Assembly: GCA_018398765.1 (NCBI GenBank)
Contig: JAHBMJ010002335.1
Location: 1,450 to 20,335 of the forward strand
Direction: 5' to 3'
From: Chromera velia
Taxonomy: Eukaryota > Sar > Chromeraceae
Length of the DNA: 18,886 nucleotides
In this document: positions 9,226 to 17,960 of the stretch, piece by piece
Numbering within the stretch: the first letter of the stretch is position 1
Layout: each line of letters starts with the position of its first letter
Translations under genes and position numbers: made by a program
Notes under the pieces: generated by a model
Databases searched by the model: none
What the model was told of the DNA's origin: nothing
What the model saw: the letters and a program-made list of their open reading frames with translations, nothing else

Positions 9226-9594
9226 AGAACATGAAAACCATCCACGCATACATTCAAAATGAACACAATGAGAGAAAAAGCGAAATGAGAGAAGAAGCTA
9301 GCGAAGAGAGAGCGTAGGAATGCAACCAAGAGCTCATGGAATCAAGAAAAAGAAAACCTGTTCGGCCGAAATATGGGCGGGAGGGAAAACGGGGTATGAA
9401 GAGAGACGAGAAGACTTGAGCCGGCCGCACATTCGCAGAAGTGCACGACGCCTAGATCGCGGGAAGCCTCCATACTTCCCTGTTGTCTTGTGGTGCTTTT
9501 GTCTCTATTAAGTGTTGCAATCTCTGACTGTATCTTTCCTGCCCAGTGAACAACACAGCTCGTTTTCTTATGCTTCCTTCCATACAACCTTTCT
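9226..9594. other. non-coding stretch downstream of the seven-exon gene
   Basis: No supported frame. It would hold the 3' untranslated region and terminator of the minus-strand gene ending at 9595. No clear AATAAA is visible on the minus strand directly below 9595. Confidence 0.4.
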
Positions 9595-11422
9595 TCAAAT
9601 GAACTTCTTCAAACCAACAAACTGACGATAAAATCTGCGATTGAGGTGACGAGAGACGTCGTCCTCCGTGTGGCTCTTGTAGGTTTGCTGGAGGAATTCT
9701 TTTGTCTCGCCTCTCCAGTGCCTGACAGTCTTCACTACCGTCTCATCCTGGAGAGCAGCGACGACGTTCTTGATTCCTTTGGAGGTCCATGAAGTCACTA
9801 TCTTGCCTCCGATGTTAAATGCACTGCTGCGCAATAAAAGGGGGCGTGGATCTTCATACACACCTGCGAAGACGCATGCACGAGTGCAGATAGGCTGCAG
9901 CTTTTGCGTTGAAGCTTTACACGGGCATTTTCTTTTTTTATGACTGTGGCGGAGCGTAAATTTTCATGCACACTGGCATCTATGCACGCGCCCTCATATG
10001 TAGGTGTTTTCTGGAGGAGCACCTCTGTGGCTTTTTGGCAGCGTTTTCAAGAAAGGGAAAGTACTTCTGAGAGAAACTCAAAGAATAAAGTGGAAGGCAA
10101 AGCAGACGTGAATATGGAGGGAGGGACAACAAGTAAACAGACGAACCTCGATACGAGTAGAGCCGTTGTACTTGGCTGAGTCTTTCTCCGGCCAGGAGAA
10201 GAGCGGCTCCTCCCCTGCTATCTGGGGGGCCTCCATCACCTTGGCGTCTGCCTCCACCTGCTGTGATATGAGGCTAGAGAACTCGGGGGTGAATTTGACG
10301 ACTGTGCCCTTTACAGCGGCCTCCTTTGACTCCCCGAAGATGGTCTTATTCGGGGTCCTTCTGTATGCGTGTCTCTCCTTGGACGGGGTCGAGGAGTACA
10401 TAATCACGCTCTGAGATGGAGTGTCCAGGGCGTCGACAATGCGGGTGGTCGTGAAGGTATCTTGCTGCGAGACGAGGAAGAGTGGAGGAGGGGAGGGGGG
10501 GAGAGTTGTGCAGATAATCATTGTAATGCAAGATAAACGTTAAATTTCATTCGTAAGTGGTGCGCAAAAGTTAAAGGGAAAAAAAGGCAGAAAAGCGGGA
10601 ACAAGGGGAAACTGAGGCTGAGGAAGAGTGAGGGAAGCTCCTCCAAGGAAAGCCAACCGCGTAGAGGGACAAAGCGAGTGACAGACTGTCTGGTGGGGCG
10701 TGAGACGTGAGACAAGTACAAATTAATGCAAATGAAAGGGAGCAGGAAATCATTTTAAATAATTATGACTCTCCCACTCATCCCTTTGGAATCCCTTGCT
10801 GACGCACGCACCTGAATGATACTGTTGAAGAACGAAAGCTTCATACGTTGGACTGCCTCCGTCTCCGAAGGTTGTTCTGTAACTTCTACAGGTGGGCACA
10901 GACCCGGCATCTACCTTTTAGTGAACGCGGGGTTGTTGATCATTTGCACTGTGACGTGCAGGGGAGCCTTTCTGCATTCATCAAGGGGGAAAGAGAAAAA
11001 GGAGTGAGGGATCCTGTGGAAAAAAACATACAGACGGTTGGGGGGGCGAGGGGTGGGACAGGTTGTTGGCTGAGAGGAATGGGGAGCAAAGAGTCGATCT
11101 GCATGGGGGCACGAAATAACAGGCAGTGAGAGAAAGAAGTGGCACCGAAATTTCGGGAGGGCAGAGCAATCGAAGGGATGGTGGTAGTGAAAGGGCACAA
11201 ATAAAGGCGAAGGGCAATGGACTTAAATCGAGAGAAAAACGAAGTCTAAAACGAAAGGGAACGAGAGGAGCCTAAAAGACTCCGTCGTTTGTCTGTCGAG
11301 TGAGTGATCAAGATCGACTGTATTCCTTTTTTTGGCTCTTTGTCGTATGGCTGATTTTTCGTGCTCATTGGTAGGAGAGGAAAGCATGTGTGTGTGAGAG
11401 AGGGGGACACACACACACACAT

Positions 11423-11498
<76 letters not shown>

Positions 11499-12756
11499 TG
11501 TTCATGCGTGTCTTCGACTGCTTCGTCTCACTTGAATTTGTCGAAGTGACATAGGCACCTTCCCATTTTCTGGATGATTTCCATATGAATGCAAACATCT
11601 TCTTACTGTTATTCGACTTACACAGTGAAGAGCATCTTGATCAGTATCTCCTTGGTACTTTTGCTGCACTGGTAGAAATTTTTTCCATTTTCTGGCTTCT
11701 GCTTGCCCTTTTTCCCTGAGAAAAGCCCCCCGAGCGAGAACTTTTCATGCCTGTGCCAACCGGGCCGGGCCTTCGGCTCCCAGTCCGCCGCCGCCGGCTT
11801 TTCCTGCATAAACCAAGGAAACAAGCGGGCAGGAGCATTCTTTCTCTTCTTTCAAGGCTCTTGCAAGCTCCCCAAGTCTCTCTGTGTCGCTTGCACACGG
11901 TCTCTCTCAAAACAAGTGGGCAACCAGTCAGTCAGCACCTTAGTCGGCCAGATATGCAAGAGCTGGGCACACCAACAGCCACATGGCTGCCTCACGCCAC
12001 GTACAGCACAGGTGGTGATACGAAACGAATCAGGTCAGACGATGCAGGTCAGACAAAGACGGAAACCGGACTGACCAGGTTGAGGATATCCTTGCCACTG
12101 GCGGCATACTCACGGACAATCAAATCCAAATCATGGCATACCGTTTGGCATCGCTTCAGACTCTCGACCTGGTCCCTCTGCAAGTTCAGGTCTGCCGATC
12201 CAAGAATCTCCTGGATCAGTCCCCCCTCTCTTCTCAAAGTCGAGTTGTTCAGCTCACCCACGTACTTCTTCTGGCGGAAAAGCTCGTAAAGTTGTCTTCC
12301 ATCTATTTTCCTCAGGATGTAGTCGGCCTCGTTCTTCAGCTCCACGTTGCGTTCCTGGGTGCTTTCTGAGCTTGAAAGGGAGCTGGGGGCCTTTTGTTGT
12401 GTTGGAGATGAAGCAGCAAGGTCAAAAGAGAATCTTCCAGAAGCGGATCTTCTCTCTCTCTCTGCCTCTGCCCTTAACTCCTCGAGGTCGGGTACCTCAT
12501 CAGCAACCTCGTCGATCTCCACGCTCTTCTCGAAAGAGAGGCCCCACAGAGGAGAAAGTGCAGAGGGGGCGTCGGTTGACACTGAGCCACAGTGGTTAGG
12601 ACTTTCTGGGGGTGCCTCCTTTGGGACAACAAATTCTTGCTCGGTGGAGACTTTTGGTGCACAGCAGCTACTGAAAAGACAACCTCTGGGGGCCTGGTTT
12701 TGCCGTGATGTAGGAATTGGTGGCTGAGGTTGAGCGGCTCGGCGCCCAAAGAGTGA
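9595..12756 (-). CDS. seven-exon gene of unknown function, possible START-like C-terminal fold; first exon not found
   Basis: Exons, in transcription order: 12756-12076, 11803-11622, 10971-10915, 10821-10812, 10464-10147, 10066-10023, 9826-9595. They sum to 1524 nt, 507 codons plus TGA, with one frame kept through all six introns (272, 650, 93, 347, 80 and 196 nt). Donors are GTCAGT, GTAAGT, GTAGAT, GTGCGT, GTTCGT and GTGCTC; all acceptors end CAG. The N-terminal third is Ser/Pro/Gln-rich, begins S-L-F-G after an acceptor (so an initiator exon lies upstream, beyond 12757) and has an acidic helix near P-D-L-E-E-L-R-A-E-A. A helical stretch follows (Y-I-L-R-K-I-D-G-R-Q-L). The C-terminal half has a pattern of strands, V-T-V-Q-M-I-N-N-P-A-F, then T-S-W-T-S-K-G-I-K-N-V-V in a final helix, that recalls START/Bet v1-like lipid-binding domains. 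That likeness is weak and unproven. No signal peptide or membrane segment is seen. Confidence 0.68.
10812..10821 (-). other. predicted 10-nt microexon
   Basis: The exon at 10971-10915 ends in phase 2 before GTAGAT, and the exon starting at 10464 begins in phase 0. They cannot be joined directly. A 10-nt piece between CTTTCGTTCTTCAACAG and GTGCGTGC restores the frame exactly and adds S-I-I-Q across the junction. Without it the frame meets TAG at 10911-10913. The alternative acceptor near 10892 gives the wrong phase. Confidence 0.55.
11407..11494. repeat. (CA)n then (GA)n compound microsatellite inside an intron
   Basis: A CA run at 11407-11434 passes directly into a GA run at 11435-11494, broken once by AAAA near 11461. 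It lies within the 650-nt intron (10972-11621) of the minus-strand gene. Length variation here should not alter the protein. Confidence 0.97.
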
Positions 12757-13173
12757 CTGAAAGAAAGCTATTGGTCACAAACAAAAGAGGGAAACAAGAA
12801 CAACTTCAAAATTGGACGGATTTGTGCGAACGTACGCGGAGTCTTCTGCTTGAAGGCAAACGATCCTAACTGGTGTGGTCTGCAGGAATGATGTGGGAAG
12901 TCAGGGTACGTCTGACAATGACTGAAATGGCCATGCAGTGTCTGACCGATATCATTCGATCAGGGCAAATTTCATGACGATAAAACACTTATGATTGCCT
13001 ACATGCATGCACGCACGTGCATGTGTTAATTATTCTTTTATAAAAATCCAATTACCGTAAAAGCGAATTTCGCACGTTAATCGCACACGATCGCCGCTGC
13101 ATGCACGCATAACACAATTAAAACTTTTACAGTTGGCCCCAGAACGCGTATAGCGTTGGCCAGGATACACTTT
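12757..13173. other. upstream region of the seven-exon gene
   Basis: It must contain the missing first exon or the intron after it. A GTACGT donor on the minus strand near 12834 is attractive, but no ATG-led frame could be joined to the exon at 12756 in phase. Two perfect TGCATGCA words lie at 13004 and 13098. Confidence 0.4.
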
Positions 13174-13252
13174 AAAGAAAGAAAGAAAGAAAGAAAGAAA
13201 CTTTGAGGAAAGTAAGAAAGAAAGAAAGAAAGAAAGAAAGAAAAAAAGAAAA

Positions 13253-13287
<35 letters not shown>

Positions 13288-13335
13288 GAAAGAAAGAAAG
13301 GAAGGAAGGAAGGAAGAAAGAAAGGAGAGAAGGAG

Positions 13336-13370
<35 letters not shown>

Positions 13371-13421
13371 AACAAAAACAAAAAAGAAAGGGGAAAAAAA
13401 GAAAGAAAGAAAAAAAGAAAG
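13174..13421. repeat. (GAAA)n polypurine tract
   Basis: About 250 bases almost purely A and G on the plus strand, mainly GAAA units with GGAA and GGAGA patches and a short CTTTG break near 13201. Phe/Leu/Ser and Lys/Glu/Arg frames across it are artefacts. Confidence 0.98.
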
Positions 13422-13819
13422 CTGACTTAGAAGTTGGCCTAAGTTTTTTCTGTATAGAGCTTTACAGTGTATGTCTATATATCATGTAGTAAAATATAAC
13501 GTTTAAATGTTTATAATTTAAATGATATATTAAATGATATATTGTTTACTCAACATAATAACTACTACTATTGAAAAGTAATTAAAACTAGCATGACAAC
13601 CGTAACATGGATATAACTCATACATGAACATGATTCTATTGGAACGACGTTCTCAATCAATCTAATGCACATAGCTAGCTTCTAGGCCAGCTTTCCTGTT
13701 GGAATTCAATCAACTCATGAAACGTCAAAAGTAAAAAGAAAAGAGTGAAAGCAACTCAAATAAAGGAGACTTCTTTCCGGCTTCTTGAATTCGTATGGCC
13801 TGTTTTTGGTTTCTTCTCT
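13422..13819. other. AT-rich non-coding stretch
   Basis: Bases 13440-13620 are strongly AT-rich with a repeated AAATGATATATT word at 13519 and 13532. No gene is seen. Confidence 0.5.
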
Positions 13820-13981
13820 TCATTTCTTGCCCTTCTTTCTCTTGAATTCGGTGCTCCTTTTTTTCTCTTTTTTTTCTGACATCTCTTCTTGCCATCCGAT
13901 GTCACTGAAGAGATCGAAATCTTTCTTTGAGGTCTGTACATCCTCAGCGACATCTGTATTGGTTTCCTCCGTTCCTCTCAT
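13820..13981 (-). CDS. doubtful small Lys/Glu-rich frame, perhaps a terminal exon
   Basis: An ATG-led frame of 53 codons reads D-V-A-E-D-V-Q-T-S, then F-D-L-F-S-D-I-G-W-Q-E-E-M, then a basic tail ending K-K-G-K-K and TGA. The acidic-aromatic middle and basic end resemble real C-termini of nuclear or nucleolar proteins. Just upstream (about 13950-14140) another minus-strand frame reads R-I-D-E-E-R-R-E-I-S-E-L-R-K, in a different phase. The two could be parts of one gene separated by an indel or by splicing that I cannot resolve. The DNA is purine-rich on this strand, which by itself favours Lys/Glu frames, so chance is a serious alternative. Confidence 0.25.
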   Translation of the reverse strand: MRGTEETNTDVAEDVQTSKKDFDLFSDIGWQEEMSEKKEKKRSTEFKRKKGKK

Positions 13982-14141
13982 TCATTTGTGTTTCCTTCCT
14001 TGTTTGTGTCCGTCCTTCCTTCTTTTCTGACTCTGTTTCTTTGCGCAGTTCACTAATCTCTCTTCGCTCTTCATCGATCCTTCGTCTTTTTTTTTTTTCT
14101 GCACTCCTTCTTTTCTCCTCTCCTCGCTTCGGACTGGAACA

Positions 14142-14653
14142 GTCACGATTGCCAGTCAGTCAATTCGAAGCAGAAACAGACAGACTGTAGATCCTCGACT
14201 TCACTCACCACCTCCCCCCCCTCTGGCAATTGAAAAGGGAGAAAGAAGAAGGACATGCATGCAGAGACGCACACGGTCGATCAGTCGGTCAGCCTGTCAG
14301 TTAGGAGAAGGCAGGACTCCTTCACCTCATTCACGCAGCATTCATTCATTCGATCATTCGTGCACTGATGTGTCTGTCTCAATCATAAAAGTCAGAAGAT
14401 ACTACTCAGAGCACAACGAACGAACGAAGGAACTAACGAACACCCGCCCGCACGTCCCCTTCACCCCCACCTCACGCAGTCATGGAGACGAAGCGAGGAA
14501 GAAAGACATACAAAAGAGACGTGCAAGGATATGAACCGTCATGCGTGTCTGTAGTAAGGACTCCCCCCCTCCCTCTCCCTCCCACCCTCTCTTCTTGTCT
14601 GTCAAGAATGAACCTCCAGGTTACTTCACTTCTTCACCCCCTCAACCTTAACC
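14142..14653. other. intergenic stretch downstream of the TFIIB gene
   Basis: Short degenerate repeats (TCATTCATTCGATCATTCG near 14341, CGAACGAACGAAGG near 14418) and a TGCATGCA at 14256. No supported gene. The TFIIB 3' untranslated region should lie at its right end. Confidence 0.5.
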
Positions 14654-15703
14654 TCAGCCCTGCATCACCGCGTCTCCCTGAGCGTCCTCGAGAGGGAGGT
14701 ACGGGAGTCTGGTCAACGCACTCTCCGCAGGTGCCCCCCCCATCACAGGCAGAGCCCTCTCCTGGCCCTCCAGCCGTGCGAGCACCGCAGGTTTCCCTCC
14801 CTGCAGGAACTCCTCCGTGAAGATTCTGCGAACCTTCGGAGAGAGCTCCTTCACGGCAGTACGCACGGCCGCATCCCCTGCCTGTGCCACTTCCTTGATG
14901 TCCTTCAACTTCAGAGGACGACCACAGAGCTGGACTGCCAGCCAGATCACAGAGGCCACGATCGTGGAAGGCCTCACCGCACGAGCGAGCTCTTCCTCTG
15001 CAATCTCACAGGCGTCGGTGATGACTTCGTACAGCGCCTCTTTCGGCTCGATGTTCAATCTCTTGAGCACTGAGTGCGCGAGCTCTGCTGCCAGGCTCTT
15101 CTGGACCTTCCCGAACGGACGATCTTGGATTCCCTTCCGAATGAGTCGGATGGCACTCTTTAGCTCATCGGCAGAGATCGAGGGATGGGGACGGAGCAGG
15201 ACGTCGAGGGGCTGGAACGCCCCGCTTTCCTCGTACGCTGCCTGGTAGAGGACAGCTAGCAGGTGCGCCGTCGATCTACGCTTCTGCAAGCCTCCGTTCT
15301 CACTCATCCACTCCAGTATTCCCCTGCCCCTCTCCAACACAGGGTCGGTCACTGTGCGGACAGCCGATCGAGCTGTTCTGACGAAGTCATTCAGGGTGGC
15401 ATCCAGCACCTGCTCGGCCAGAGCGGGAGCAGTTGCCAGAGCGTGAAGTCTGGCGAGTGCGGGGTTGTTGGTCGAGATGCTGGTGACGGTCGAGAACCGT
15501 CCAAAGAGGTCTGTCTGGGTGTCCACCCGATCATCGGAAGGCGCACCCTGGAAACGATCTTCTGCCTCACATCTCTCCCTCAAAACCATTCCGGTTTTCC
15601 GACAGACTTCGTCTGCCTGAGGAGTTCTCACGACACAGCTCGTGTCTTGGTGGACAGGACAGATAGTGTCTCCTCCTTTGGTGAAGTTCACCTGAGCAAA
15701 CAT
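14654..15703 (-). CDS. TFIIB: transcription initiation factor IIB
   Basis: 349 codons in one exon (human TFIIB is 316). TFIIB bridges promoter-bound TBP and RNA polymerase II in the nucleus. An N-terminal zinc ribbon is visible at residues 14-42: C15-P-V-H18, then C34-R-K-T37-G-M-V-L. The family has C-x2-H and C-x2-C at this spacing, so the fourth ligand is Thr. A B-reader/linker region follows (about 45-78, with D-L-F-G-R-F-S). The first cyclin repeat is about 80-192 and the second about 203-297, whose R-P-S-T-I-V-A-S-V-I-W-L-A and L-K-D-I-K-E-V-A-Q match the canonical R-x-P-x-x-I-A-A-A-x-I-Y-x-A and K-D-I-x-x-V. A Pro/Ala-rich tail of about 50 residues is extra. The ATG at 15703 puts the ribbon at the usual distance from the N-terminus. 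The gene diverges from the syntaxin gene. Confidence 0.92.
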   Translation of the reverse strand: MFAQVNFTKGGDTICPVHQDTSCVVRTPQADEVCRKTGMVLRERCEAEDRFQGAPSDDRVDTQTDLFGRFSTVTSISTNNPALARLHALATAPALAEQVLDATLNDFVRTARSAVRTVTDPVLERGRGILEWMSENGGLQKRRSTAHLLAVLYQAAYEESGAFQPLDVLLRPHPSISADELKSAIRLIRKGIQDRPFGKVQKSLAAELAHSVLKRLNIEPKEALYEVITDACEIAEEELARAVRPSTIVASVIWLAVQLCGRPLKLKDIKEVAQAGDAAVRTAVKELSPKVRRIFTEEFLQGGKPAVLARLEGQERALPVMGGAPAESALTRLPYLPLEDAQGDAVMQG

Positions 15704-16420
15704 CTTGTTGTCTTCTTCAGAGTCCTTGTTTTGTTCGTCCTACGAGAACTGTCGTCAAGTAAGAGCTTGGTACACACATCGCTTTCTTTTGGTTTTTGCG
15801 ACCTTTCTTTGATTTCCTTGTGAGATCTGGTGATACCTTGCTCTGACCGTTGACTGTTCTGAGAGATCGGGATTTATCGGAAGGACTGAGAGAGAGGACA
15901 GACACCAACTCAACCTTCAGAAGGGAGAGGAAACTTGGAAAGGTGACAGAGAGTCGAAGACCGCCCTAGAGGCCGCCGCAAAAATTGGGAAAGACCGCGC
16001 CTAAGTTCGACTCCGTGCGAGCGTCCGAAGGATGTCCGAAGGATGAAGAAACCTTCGTAGAACTTCCTCTAAGAGCCCCTCCACCTGTTCGGTCTAAGCG
16101 ACGGATATAAGCGACGGTCTTTGCGGGGCCAAAGAAAGCTGCAAAGACGGCATCTGACAAACGGCCACAACTATATATATATATATATATCCACAGCTAG
16201 CTTAATCGCTGCCGATCGATCGGCAATGATCAACGAACAGAAAGGCACAGTGATGTCTGTCCATTGAATTGCTCCAAGCTCCCACGATTGACGGCCTAAG
16301 ATTTGGCGTAAGTGGTTCATAGTTATCCTCAGCGTGGAGTTGGTTTCAGTCTGAACGAAGAGTCAAGGTTGTGGATTCGGTCGTTCTGTTTGATAATTGT
16401 GTCCGTCTATTTCGCTTGGT
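15704..16420. promoter_or_regulatory. shared divergent promoter region of the TFIIB and syntaxin genes
   Basis: 717 bp between two start codons pointing outward, so it must hold both promoters unless untranslated exons lie elsewhere. Seen in it: an 11-bp perfect tandem repeat GTCCGAAGGAT at 16023-16044, a 10-bp repeat TAAGCGACGG at 16095 and 16108, a (TA)n run at 16172-16190 and the palindrome CGATCGATCG at 16213-16222. None is a proven element; the (TA)n could serve as a TATA-like or easily melted site. Short frames inside it are not supported. Confidence 0.6.
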
Positions 16421-17425
16421 ATGCATCGTGAGAGGGCACAGAGAGCAATGCAGTGTCGTCTGAGAGAGTTGCAGGATCTTGCGGCAGAGCAGAAGGACGA
16501 GAAAGCCTCCCCTCCGGTGAAAGGTGCAAAAAGTATCTCTCCGGTCAGGGGGTGGTTCCGTAAAGTGAAGGTGTCTCTTTCCGAAAAGACAAGAGACAAA
16601 GAAAGTAGACGGTTAGAGGGAGAAAGGGTGGGGGGCGAAGGGGGGGCGCCAGGGGAGGGTCAAACGCTGCGTGCGCACCTGGAAAGAGCGAAGGAGATTC
16701 GGGAGGATATCTCAGGGATCTGCAAACAGATTGAGCATATCGAGTCCCTCAAGCTAGACCTTCAGAGGTCCACATGCCCAGAGAAGGAGAGTGAGATTTA
16801 TTCCTCCTTCAAACAGACAGCAGCAGATTTGAATCAAAACTGTGCGAGAATCAGAAAGAGTGTCTGCGCTCTTGCTCAGGAGTCCCAGAGTGAAAGGGAC
16901 ACTGCTGTGGGCCCCGGAGAGCAGCGGATGCGCACGAATCTTCAGAGACACTTGATGAGGAAGACTGAAGATCTGATTGACCGCAACAGAGCAGTGCAGG
17001 AAGAGTTTCAGGAAGTCCTGAAGGCTCGAACGGTTGTGCGTGCCCGCATTCTCTGTCCCCACGTCCCTCGAGAAGAACTCGAGAGACGAATGCAGTGCGG
17101 CCAACTGACGGCCACAGAGTCCCTGCAGAGTGGGAGGATACAGGTGAGGGAGATGGAGGAGCGGCTGCAGGAGTTTCTGCAGATTGAGAAGGATGTGAAG
17201 GCCCTCCACGAGGCAGCAAGAGATCTGGACACGATCGTGAATGCCAACGGGGAGATTATTGACAGAATAGAGGAGGATGTGATGAGGGCAAAGAGCTTTG
17301 TGGAAGAGGGAGAAGAGAATCTGAAGAAAGCAAAAAAGCACCAGAGGAGGGGGCGAAGGGTGTGGATCACATTGATTCTCGTGCTTCTCGGGGCTCTGGC
17401 TCTTCTGGCCCTCCTAGCTATCTGA
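16421..17425 (+). CDS. syntaxin-family Qa-SNARE
   Basis: 334 residues from the ATG at 16421; the frame is open a little upstream but has no ATG. Syntaxins sit in target membranes and zip with partner SNAREs to fuse vesicles. Residues 1-80 are a basic, Gly-rich leader (longer than usual). About 80-226 form the Habc-type three-helix region (E-I-R-E-D-I-S-G-I, L-N-Q-N-C-A-R-I-R-K, L-M-R-K-T-E-D-L). The SNARE motif is about 247-307, with I-E-K-D-V-K-A-L-H and D-R-I-E-E-D-V. At the zero layer the sequence is V-N-A-N276-G-E, where syntaxins have V-x-x-Q-G-E. A single membrane anchor (W-I-T-L-I-L-V-L-L-G-A-L-A-L-L, 315-334) ends the protein, as in tail-anchored syntaxins. Which membrane it serves cannot be told. 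It ends in TGA. Confidence 0.92.
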   Translation: MHRERAQRAMQCRLRELQDLAAEQKDEKASPPVKGAKSISPVRGWFRKVKVSLSEKTRDKESRRLEGERVGGEGGAPGEGQTLRAHLERAKEIREDISGICKQIEHIESLKLDLQRSTCPEKESEIYSSFKQTAADLNQNCARIRKSVCALAQESQSERDTAVGPGEQRMRTNLQRHLMRKTEDLIDRNRAVQEEFQEVLKARTVVRARILCPHVPREELERRMQCGQLTATESLQSGRIQVREMEERLQEFLQIEKDVKALHEAARDLDTIVNANGEIIDRIEEDVMRAKSFVEEGEENLKKAKKHQRRGRRVWITLILVLLGALALLALLAI

Positions 17426-17426
17426 T

Positions 17427-17467
17427 CTGTGCGCGTGTGTGTATGTGTGTATGTGTGTATGTATGTA

Positions 17468-17505
<38 letters not shown>

Positions 17506-17525
17506 TGTGTGTATGTGTGTGTGTG
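17427..17525. repeat. (GT)n microsatellite with GTAT interruptions
   Basis: About 100 bases of GT/GTAT units starting two bases after the syntaxin stop codon, hence within its 3' untranslated region. Confidence 0.97.
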
Positions 17526-17636
17526 AGAGTGAATGAATGAAGGAACGAACGGATGAATGAATGAACTATCTCATTTGAGGCATTCGCGGCGTTTGTTGCT
17601 TGCCTGCTCGCTTTCTGTTCTGTTCTCTGCTGAATA

Positions 17637-17960
17637 TTTTTCTGTCTGTCTCTCTGTCTTGCTGTCTGTCTGTTTGTCCGTTTGTCTTTCTTTTTGTCTG
17701 TTGTGTTCATGAAGAAGAGGAGGGAAACAAACCATATAATGTGTCTGTCTTTCTGTTCATGAAGAATGGGGGGGGAAGAAACCACATAGTCTTTCTGTCT
17801 AACTCTCTCTCTCTCTCTGTCTGTCTTTGTTTCTCTCTTTTTTTCTTTTCGTTCTTGCTGTGCTTCAGTCTTTCTTTCATTGTTTGTTTTGTTGCTTTCT
17901 TTCTTGCTTTCTCTCTCTTTTTCCCCTTCTCTCGTGGACGCGGTTTGTCTCTCCTTGCCT
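17637..17960. repeat. pyrimidine-rich CTGT/TTTC tract with a 50-bp tandem duplication
   Basis: Mostly C and T on the plus strand. Two diverged units begin GTTCATGAAGAA at 17705 and 17755 (period 50). Lys/Arg/Glu-rich minus frames and Phe/Ser/Leu-rich plus frames here reflect composition. Confidence 0.85.

Noticed and set aside
9183-9226. Regular short repeats resembling a CRISPR array
   Set aside because: A pure tetranucleotide run without spacers, in eukaryotic DNA.
10023-10146. Direct splice from the exon ending at 10147 to the exon starting at 9826
   Set aside because: The phases do not match; a 44-nt exon at 10066-10023 with good flanking sites restores the frame and is preferred.
14817-15248. 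143-codon plus-strand frame
   Set aside because: It is opposite the well-supported TFIIB gene and has no recognisable content.
16754-17370. Minus-strand frames opposite the syntaxin gene
   Set aside because: Shadows of the syntaxin coding sequence.
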